The notes beneath the pieces were generated by a model, which saw only the letters and a program-made list of their open reading frames with translations, was not told the DNA's origin and made no database searches. Positions 7,420-11,966 of a DNA stretch of 11,966 bases are shown here, piece by piece. The position numbers and the translations under genes were made by a program. Origin of the DNA: JAMPXD01 sp041481895 (GTDB lineage Bacteria; Desulfobacterota; Desulfuromonadia; Geobacterales; Geobacteraceae); contig JBGPCQ010000089.1 of NCBI GenBank assembly GCA_041481895.1, positions 1 through 11,966 on the forward strand, read 5' to 3'. How positions within the stretch are numbered: position 1 is the stretch's first letter; every line of letters begins with the position of its first letter.

Positions 7420-7812
7420 ATGCTAAAAAAATTGCTGAAAGTTGCGCTGGTTTTGGTTTGCATTTATTTAGCTCTGCAAGCCGGTTTTTACGCTGGAACT
7501 AGAAAGACTCTAAAGTTCTTTGTAAACCGAAATGCCCTATCCTCCACCTTGACTGTAAATTCAAGAATTAAAGCACTTGAATCGATAAAAAAAGGCGAAA
7601 TCGAGAAAGCTGAGGAAGCTCTTGAGTCCAGCATCGATGAAGAAGTCGGATATTTGGGCGTCACCGCCAAAAATCCATTACTGGAAGACAAGGCGAACAT
7701 ACTGAAGACCATTCAAAGCGTCAAAAACTATAGAGAAAAGTACCCCGGACACAAGATTAAGCCTGCTCTCAACAACGGCGTTACCAATGCTCTAAAACTC
7801 ATCGAGCAGTGA
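7420..7812 (+). CDS. Small single-pass membrane protein, unknown function
   Basis: A 130-residue protein that I do not recognise. Residues 1-26 form a basic start (MLKKLLK) and one hydrophobic helix (VALVLVCIYLALQAGFYAG), best read as an uncleaved membrane anchor. The remainder is charged and probably helical, with a lysine/glutamate-rich stretch at about 55-72 (IKKGEIEKAEEALESS). ATG 7420 has AAAGGA at 7408-7413. Two 60-base lines counted inside the gene give about 37-38% GC, far below its neighbours, suggesting a different origin. It lies downstream of the SGNH gene on the same strand and ends just before a strong terminator, so the two may be co-transcribed. No enzyme motif is present. Confidence 0.75.
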   Translation: MLKKLLKVALVLVCIYLALQAGFYAGTRKTLKFFVNRNALSSTLTVNSRIKALESIKKGEIEKAEEALESSIDEEVGYLGVTAKNPLLEDKANILKTIQSVKNYREKYPGHKIKPALNNGVTNALKLIEQ

Positions 7813-7834
7813 TTAAATAGTCGTCCCGATGAAT

Positions 7835-7864
7835 AAAAAAGGAGACCAAATGGTCTCCTTTTTT
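7835..7864. terminator. Bidirectional intrinsic terminator
   Basis: GGAGACCA (7841-7848) and TGGTCTCC (7851-7858) form a perfect 8-bp stem, flanked by six A on the left and six T on the right. The A-tract/T-tract symmetry gives a U-run on either strand. It lies between convergent genes, 23 bp after the small membrane protein (+) and about 100 bp past the CHRD gene stop (-), and can end both transcripts. Confidence 0.93.
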
Positions 7865-7881
7865 ATTTTTTGCAGGCAACG

Positions 7882-7903
7882 TCCGGTCAACCTCATAACC
7901 GGA
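7882..7903 (-). other. Weak hairpin downstream of CHRD gene
   Basis: TCCGGT (7882-7887) and ACCGGA (7898-7903) form a 6-bp stem with a 10-nt loop in the 3' untranslated region of the CHRD gene, before the bidirectional terminator. There is no T-run of its own. The CHRD stop codon also lies in a 13-nt palindrome, TGAGTCAGACTCA at 7954-7966. A role is not evident; the rest of 7865-7963 shows nothing else. Confidence 0.3.
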
Positions 7904-7963
7904 TCAAAACAGCAGTTACAGCACGTTGACAGCTAAACCACTGCCGCTAAAGTTGAGTCAGAC

Positions 7964-9715
7964 TCAGTTGTTCGCTGCCCCTTGATCGATCCAGGTCTTG
8001 ACAAGGTTCTCTTCGAATGCACTCACAAACGGCCCGCCTTGAGGCATCCGGGCCAGGAGCACGTCGGCAAGGCCGATGCCGCTGATCCGTTGATAGAGCA
8101 CGCTTGCGGCGGAATTCCCCGGCGCCACCAGGCTGGCCGGCACATTAAAGTTATGGGTGGCAGGCTGATTCACGAGAGCGCCATAGGCCACCCCGGCAGT
8201 GAGCGGGAGGAACGGGGCGAAGAGGCTTCCAGTCGCGTGGCAGGCGATGCAATTGGTGGTGAATATGGGCTGAATGGAAGCGGAAAAAGACACCAGCGGG
8301 GCAGCGGTCGCAATACCTCCCCCCGTCAAAAAACTGCTGTTCAGCGGAATGACATTGATCTGCCCCCGGATCTCCCCGGTAGGATTGGCGACGCTCAACA
8401 CATTGTAGTAGAGCGCGCCGGCGATGAACTCCGCCGCCTGCGCCGCCGTCAGGGTGGGGCTCCCTGCCCGCGCAAACCAGACGCCGCTCCCCGCCACCGT
8501 TTCCGTGAGGGTAACGATGGGAAGACCAGTGGCCCCGACTGCCCCTTCGTGGATGTTGGCGGCCGTTCCGACAACCCCGGTGGTGGTCACGTCACCCCCC
8601 ACCTCCCGGGTAACGCTGTTCAGCACGGCTACCCCTGTCCCGGTTGCGGCGGTTATAACCGAGGGGACTTCCTGGGCGCCGTCCAGTAGGGCGGTCTTGA
8701 CGGTAATGGTCGTCGGCACGATCTGCCCCCGGATCTCCCCATTGGGGTTGGCGACGCTGTGCACGTTGTAGTAGAGCGACCCGATGTTAAAGAGTGCAAT
8801 CTGGGGGTCGGTCAGAACGGAATTGGGGGGAACGGCCCAGATGCCGCTGAGGGGCGGGGTTTCTACCAGCGGCACGATGACCGGGCCGGGGACCCCCGCG
8901 GCGCCCGTGTGGATGTGGGCCGCTGTGCCGACAATGTTGGTGGTCTTGATGAAACCGCTGAGCAGTTTCGTCACGGGATTCAGCTCCAGGACCGCGGTGC
9001 CGGCGGCGGCCGTGATGACGGGCGGGACCTCATCGGCTCCGGAGAGTGAGGCGAAGCGCACCTGCCGGGGGAGTTGGCCGCGGATCTCCCCGCCGCCAAA
9101 TGCCACACTATGCACGTTGTAGTAGAGCCCGCCGGCGAGGAGCCTCGCCAGTTGCGCATCGGTGATGGGGGTATTGTCCGGGATGGTCCAGACCGTCGGC
9201 CCGCCGGTAAGGGGGATGATGATCGGGCCGGGGACCCCCGGATCGCCGTCGTGGATATGGGCGGCGGTGCCGATAATCCCGGTGGTGAGGATGCCCCCGC
9301 TGATTATCTTCGTCACCGGGTTGACCGATATGGTCCCGACACCGCTCGCAGAGGTCACGACGGGGGGTGTTTCCTGGTCACCGGTCAGCAGGGCGGAAAT
9401 GTCCGACGGCCAGTTGACCAGGCCGACCACCTTGCGCAGGATGAGGAGCGCATCGGCAATAGTGATGTTCCCGTCAGGGGCCGGAAGACCGGCGACCTGG
9501 GGCGCCACGTCCCCCTGGGCCGTATCCTGAGGGTTCGGCTGGACCAGCTGCACGGAAATACGCAGCGCCCGGAGGGCATCAGCGATTGTCACGCTCCCGT
9601 CGCCGGTCAGGTCTCCGTCTGGAATGGCGAAGGACATCCCGGCAGCAAGGAGAAGAACCACTGCGGCAAGAACCACTGCGAGACTGCACATTTTTGAGAT
9701 ACGGGGTCTTTTCAT
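7964..9715 (-). CDS. Exported dockerin-like/triple CHRD/cytochrome c fusion protein
   Basis: A 583-residue exported protein. Residues 1-30 are a signal peptide (cleavage near MSFA). Two dockerin-like loops follow: DGDLTGDGSVTIADAL (33-48) and PDGNITIADALLILR (80-94), suggesting calcium binding. Three CHRD domains lie at about 106-215, 221-332 and 340-453. Each has a GA/DxE(V/T)PP-like start, a GTAAxIHxG motif and a YYNVxSVAxxxGEIRGQ end. The C-terminal module (about 475-581) has a c-type heme site, CIACH at 489-493, M557 in RMPQGG as possible distal ligand, and APGNSAASVLYQRI, like small cytochromes c of secreted multidomain proteins. ATG 9715 has AAAGGAG at 9724-9730. It is probably periplasmic or extracellular, holding one heme. 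CHRD function in bacteria is unclear; electron transfer or surface binding is inference. Confidence 0.9.
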   Translation of the reverse strand: MKRPRISKMCSLAVVLAAVVLLLAAGMSFAIPDGDLTGDGSVTIADALRALRISVQLVQPNPQDTAQGDVAPQVAGLPAPDGNITIADALLILRKVVGLVNWPSDISALLTGDQETPPVVTSASGVGTISVNPVTKIISGGILTTGIIGTAAHIHDGDPGVPGPIIIPLTGGPTVWTIPDNTPITDAQLARLLAGGLYYNVHSVAFGGGEIRGQLPRQVRFASLSGADEVPPVITAAAGTAVLELNPVTKLLSGFIKTTNIVGTAAHIHTGAAGVPGPVIVPLVETPPLSGIWAVPPNSVLTDPQIALFNIGSLYYNVHSVANPNGEIRGQIVPTTITVKTALLDGAQEVPSVITAATGTGVAVLNSVTREVGGDVTTTGVVGTAANIHEGAVGATGLPIVTLTETVAGSGVWFARAGSPTLTAAQAAEFIAGALYYNVLSVANPTGEIRGQINVIPLNSSFLTGGGIATAAPLVSFSASIQPIFTTNCIACHATGSLFAPFLPLTAGVAYGALVNQPATHNFNVPASLVAPGNSAASVLYQRISGIGLADVLLARMPQGGPFVSAFEENLVKTWIDQGAANN

Positions 9716-9765
9716 CTCTTGACTCCTTTACTGAAGGAAGGGGTTGTTCTGGAGGATGTGCCCGG

Positions 9766-9780
9766 CGGGAATTTTTCCCG
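9766..9780 (-). promoter_or_regulatory. Hairpin in CHRD gene 5' leader
   Basis: CGGGAA and TTCCCG form a 6-bp stem closed by a 3-nt loop in the predicted 5' leader of the CHRD gene, about 36 nt upstream of its ribosome binding site. It could modulate translation or mRNA life. I looked for the conserved core of a GEMM (c-di-GMP) riboswitch in this leader and did not see it. Confidence 0.35.
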
Positions 9781-9854
9781 GTTTCTCGTGGAATGAAAGA
9801 TGTACTATGTTCTTCGTAGTTTCGGCCAAAAAGAAGATCGTATATTATTTTAAT

Positions 9855-9889
9855 ATTATAGCATGGAACAGATGTTCTGCAAGTTGCAG
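9855..9889 (-). promoter_or_regulatory. Predicted promoter of CHRD gene with overlapping dyads
   Basis: On the minus strand an extended -10, TGCTATAAT (9855-9863), lies 16 bp from a weak -35, TTGCAG (9877-9882). The -35 is part of a dyad, CTGCAACTTGCAG (9877-9889). The spacer holds a second dyad, GAAC-N4-GTTC (9866-9877), where a repressor would block RNA polymerase. The leader would be roughly 130 nt. GAAC-N4-GTTC resembles the Gram-positive-type LexA box, but Geobacter LexA is reported to use a different motif, so no regulator is assigned. Confidence 0.55.
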
Positions 9890-9906
9890 CATAAAGCGGC
9901 ATAAAG
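9889..9906 (-). promoter_or_regulatory. Two CTTTATGC sites one helical turn apart
   Basis: On the minus strand CTTTATGC occurs twice (9899-9906 and 9889-9896) at a 10-bp period, directly upstream of the -35 of the CHRD promoter. Same-face spacing and location fit binding of an activator dimer. The regulator is unknown. Confidence 0.4.
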
Positions 9907-9924
9907 TAAGGTTTCATGGTTCCG

Positions 9925-9940
9925 CGCCACGGCCGTGGCG
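9925..9940. repeat. 16-bp perfect palindrome
   Basis: CGCCACGGCCGTGGCG is a perfect GC-rich palindrome between the HD-GYP gene and the CHRD promoter. It could be a protein-binding dyad or part of a transcript end for the HD-GYP gene, though no T-run follows on the minus strand. With the CTTTATGC sites it makes this 280-bp gap (9716-9995) unusually rich in symmetry. No gene is evident there. Confidence 0.5.
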
Positions 9941-9995
9941 GCAGGGGGGTGCCGTCTGTCTCTACCTGTTGGTCAGATTACTGAAAGAGCTGTAA

Positions 9996-11438
9996 TCAGA
10001 CAAAATAGTTACTGACATCGATCTGGTACTGATTCGGGTCCAGGGTCTCCTTGACCGACAGCCCGCATCGGGGATCGGCCAGGTCGATAATCTCGCCATT
10101 CACCTCTTTTCCCTTCGCGTCCGCGATCATCTTCACCCGTGGCTGGTTCCATTTTTCGGGGTCGAGGTTGTTTTCCACAACGACGCACAACTCCTGGCTT
10201 TCGAGCAGGAGAAGCGTCCCGATCGGGTAGATGCCGATGCAGTTTATGAAAAGTTTCAAGAGGATCGGGTCATAGATCTTGCCGGCCCGCGCCAGCATGA
10301 AGCGGAGCGCCTTATCGGGAGCATGGGGAACCCTGCTGTAGACCCGGGATGAGGTAAGACCGTCGTAACAGTCGGCTATGCTGATGACCCTGCCGAACAG
10401 GCTGAGCCGCTTGTAGGGGAGCCGCGGATAGCCGGAAAAGTCGCAGTAGAGGTGGTGTTCGAATGCGCCCGAGATGATCCTGGCGCCGAGGGCATCGAGC
10501 CCTTTCAGCTTCATCAGCTTCTTGACGCCGAGCATGGGATGTTTCTGCATGATCTCCCACTCTTCCCGGGAGAATTCCGTCGTTTTGTTGAGAATGGCCA
10601 GCGGGATCTCCGACTTGCCGATGTCGTGGAACAGCGCAGCCATTCCGAGTTCGCACAGCTTCTGCTTGGAGAGGCCGATCCGCTCGCCAATGGCAAGGGA
10701 GAGGATACAGACATTGACGGAATGATTGTAGGTATACTGGTCGTGGCAGCGGATGGTGGTCAGACCAATCAGGTTGGTTTCGGCGGCTAGCAGCTGGTCG
10801 ATCAGGCACTGGACCACCCGCTTGGATTTCCTGAAACGGAGGGTCTGCCCCATCTTGGCGTTATCCATAACCTCCGCAACCGCATTGATGGTCTGTGCAT
10901 ATATTTTCCGCGACCGGGTCTTGTTGTCCGTCAGTTCAGCCGCGTCGAAATCCTCATAGCTGTCGTCGTCCTCGCCGAGACTTTCAATTTCAATATTCAT
11001 CACAAGCCGCTGCTGCATCCGCTCCAGGAACTTGAAATGGGTCTGCGGGGTGGGGATCGGTTCGATTTCGTTGAAGATATAGACAAATTTGCTGATCTCC
11101 TCGGCAGTAACCAGCGGGAGGAAGTTGATACTGCCGATCAGGTACCTCTTCAGTTCCCCGATCAGGAAGTTGAAAGCGTCCAAACCTGTCGAATCCGGCT
11201 TCAGCCGGCTTTCGCCGACAAGCAGATACCCCCGCTTGACCCTGATGGAAACCTCTTCGTTTTTCTTCTGGATCTCGGCAATGGTGGCAAGGACGTTGGC
11301 AAGGGGTATCGTGAGCGCTGCATGCCCTTCCGGGTAATTCTGAGCAGTTTTGAGGAGGACGAAAAAATTGGTGACCAGGGCCCTGCCCATCCTGATCAGC
11401 TGCCGATCCAGTTTTTCCGTACTGTTTTCGGTTTCCAT
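9996..11438 (-). CDS. HD-GYP domain protein (cyclic-di-GMP phosphodiesterase-like)
   Basis: A cytoplasmic protein of 480 residues. The N-terminal 200 residues have no recognised domain, with an acidic patch near 155-170 (EDDDSYEDFDAAE). The HD-GYP domain spans about 225-400: H239 in YTYNHSVNV, HDIGK at 271-275, KHP with H300, H328-H329, and D356 in SIADCYD. These are the expected metal ligands. The signature is atypical: HHLYCDFSGYP replaces the usual HHExxDGxGYP, with leucine for glutamate and phenylalanine for the first glycine. A C-terminal tail (about 405-480) has the YPIGTLLLL element often found after this domain. No receiver or sensor domain and no membrane segment are seen. Start: GTG 11441 lies only 2 nt from GGGGG, whereas ATG 11438 has 5-nt spacing and is preferred. 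It probably hydrolyses c-di-GMP, or is a degenerate sensor. Confidence 0.9.
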   Translation of the reverse strand: METENSTEKLDRQLIRMGRALVTNFFVLLKTAQNYPEGHAALTIPLANVLATIAEIQKKNEEVSIRVKRGYLLVGESRLKPDSTGLDAFNFLIGELKRYLIGSINFLPLVTAEEISKFVYIFNEIEPIPTPQTHFKFLERMQQRLVMNIEIESLGEDDDSYEDFDAAELTDNKTRSRKIYAQTINAVAEVMDNAKMGQTLRFRKSKRVVQCLIDQLLAAETNLIGLTTIRCHDQYTYNHSVNVCILSLAIGERIGLSKQKLCELGMAALFHDIGKSEIPLAILNKTTEFSREEWEIMQKHPMLGVKKLMKLKGLDALGARIISGAFEHHLYCDFSGYPRLPYKRLSLFGRVISIADCYDGLTSSRVYSRVPHAPDKALRFMLARAGKIYDPILLKLFINCIGIYPIGTLLLLESQELCVVVENNLDPEKWNQPRVKMIADAKGKEVNGEIIDLADPRCGLSVKETLDPNQYQIDVSNYFV

Positions 11439-11443
11439 CACTG

Positions 11444-11450
11444 CCCCCTA
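11444..11450 (-). promoter_or_regulatory. Ribosome binding site overlapping upstream stop codon
   Basis: On the minus strand TAGGGGG contains both the TAG stop of the HEAT-repeat gene and the G-rich ribosome binding site of the HD-GYP gene. The distance to ATG 11438 is 5 nt. This arrangement indicates translational coupling and decides for the ATG over the GTG at 11441. Confidence 0.7.
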
Positions 11451-11966
11451 CCGACCGGTGCTGTTCCTGGCATTTCCGGCGGCTATCGCCTCGATGCCCT
11501 GAGTGATAATCTCCCGGATTTCTTCACCCTTTACGGCACTCGCTTCCTCGAGGAGCTGGCGGGCCGCTCCGCTCTTTACTTTCACCAGCCCGGCCACGGC
11601 GCAGATGACCGACTCCTTCTCCCTGGCCTTGTTAAACCAGAACTTCTTCATCAGCATATCCCGGAACAGGGGGAGCATCTGCCCATCGCCCAAGGCCCCC
11701 ATCGCCTCGAATACCGCCAGCTTTTCCGCGATATCCTTCTCCTGGAACTGTTCGGCTGAAGCTATGGCGGCAATCGGTTTGAGGGCAAACACGCTTTTGG
11801 TGCTGACCAGGACCTGAAGCGCCCTGATCCTGAGGGAGCTGGAATCGTCCCGCAGGAACTTCATCAGGTAGGTCCTGGCCTTGGGTTCGGCAGTCCGTTC
11901 AAGGTAGTTGAGCACCTCTTTTCGAACCTGCGGCTCCTTGTGGGAAATCAGGGCGACCAGCGGCTC
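11448..11966 (-). CDS. HEAT-repeat protein, 5' end outside window
   Basis: The frame is open from the right edge, giving 172 C-terminal residues. They form repeated paired helices of the HEAT type: EPLVALISHKEPQVRKEVLNYL, then DDSSSLRIRALQVLVS, then IAEKLAVFEAMGALGDGQMLPLFRDML, then KESVICAVAGLVKVKSGAARQLLEEA. The GALGDxxMLPLF and D/E-x-x-V/I-R-x-x-A-L patterns are characteristic. HEAT solenoids bind proteins and have no catalytic role. The GTG at 11915 is inside a repeat, so the true start lies beyond the window. The stop overlaps the ribosome binding site of the HD-GYP gene, so the two are co-translated and the HEAT protein is a likely partner of that enzyme. Confidence 0.88.
   Translation of the reverse strand, partial: EPLVALISHKEPQVRKEVLNYLERTAEPKARTYLMKFLRDDSSSLRIRALQVLVSTKSVFALKPIAAIASAEQFQEKDIAEKLAVFEAMGALGDGQMLPLFRDMLMKKFWFNKAREKESVICAVAGLVKVKSGAARQLLEEASAVKGEEIREIITQGIEAIAAGNARNSTGR

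Noticed and set aside
7829..7936. Short open frame of about 35 codons starting at 7829
   Set aside because: It runs straight through the terminator hairpin and lacks any ribosome binding site or recognisable composition.
8340..9140. About 360-bp spaced DNA repeats as a mobile or CRISPR-like array
   Set aside because: The periodic similarity (for example GTAGTAGAGC near 8403, 8766 and 9118) is the three CHRD domains encoded in one frame.
9716..9848. Cyclic-di-GMP (GEMM) riboswitch in the CHRD leader
   Set aside because: Considered because a c-di-GMP-type enzyme is adjacent, but the characteristic conserved core was not seen on the minus strand.
9976..9997. GATTAC/GTAATC inverted repeat after the HD-GYP stop as a terminator
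   Set aside because: The stem is only 6 bp with a 10-nt loop and no T-run follows on the minus strand.

Overview
The window looks like chromosomal DNA of a free-living Gram-negative bacterium, most probably Geobacteraceae or a close relative in Desulfuromonadota. This is inferred from the high-GC coding style, the HEAT-repeat/HD-GYP gene pair, a PabB-PabC fusion, a DUF2400/TIGR02757 protein and a secreted multi-CHRD protein carrying a c-type heme motif. No species is claimed.

Layout. (1) 1-1319, + strand: the 3' part of the AP endonuclease gene nfo, then a YmdB-like macro-domain ADP-ribose deacetylase. An 11-bp inverted repeat ties the end of nfo to the ribosome binding site of the macro gene. 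(2) 1392-3358, + strand: an unrecognised secreted protein and a probable outer-membrane beta-barrel, joined by an ATGA overlap. (3) 3421-6498, + strand: D-aminoacyl-tRNA deacylase (dtd), a HhH-GPD-like protein with an endonuclease III-type cysteine cluster (DUF2400), and a bifunctional aminodeoxychorismate synthase/lyase for p-aminobenzoate. They are tightly packed: a 7-nt gap carrying a heptanucleotide repeat, then another ATGA overlap. (4) 6499-7960: a small AT-richer patch. A 17-bp direct-repeat cluster precedes a cytoplasmic SGNH hydrolase of the MsAcT/arylesterase type and a small single-pass membrane protein, and the patch ends in a strong bidirectional terminator. Its base composition suggests later acquisition. 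(5) 7964-9715, - strand: a 583-residue exported protein with two dockerin-like calcium loops, three CHRD domains and a C-terminal cytochrome c module. It has a well-formed promoter and a structured upstream region. (6) 9996-11966, - strand: an HD-GYP cyclic-di-GMP phosphodiesterase-like protein with an atypical signature, preceded and probably translationally coupled to a HEAT-repeat protein that runs off the window.

Regions 1 to 3 are mostly housekeeping: DNA repair, ADP-ribose metabolism, translation quality control and folate. The accessory interest lies in regions 4 and 5. The CHRD-cytochrome fusion and its promoter, and the repeat cluster in front of the SGNH hydrolase, are the best candidates for under-described biology. 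No RNA genes, CRISPR arrays, insertion sequences or phage genes were seen.
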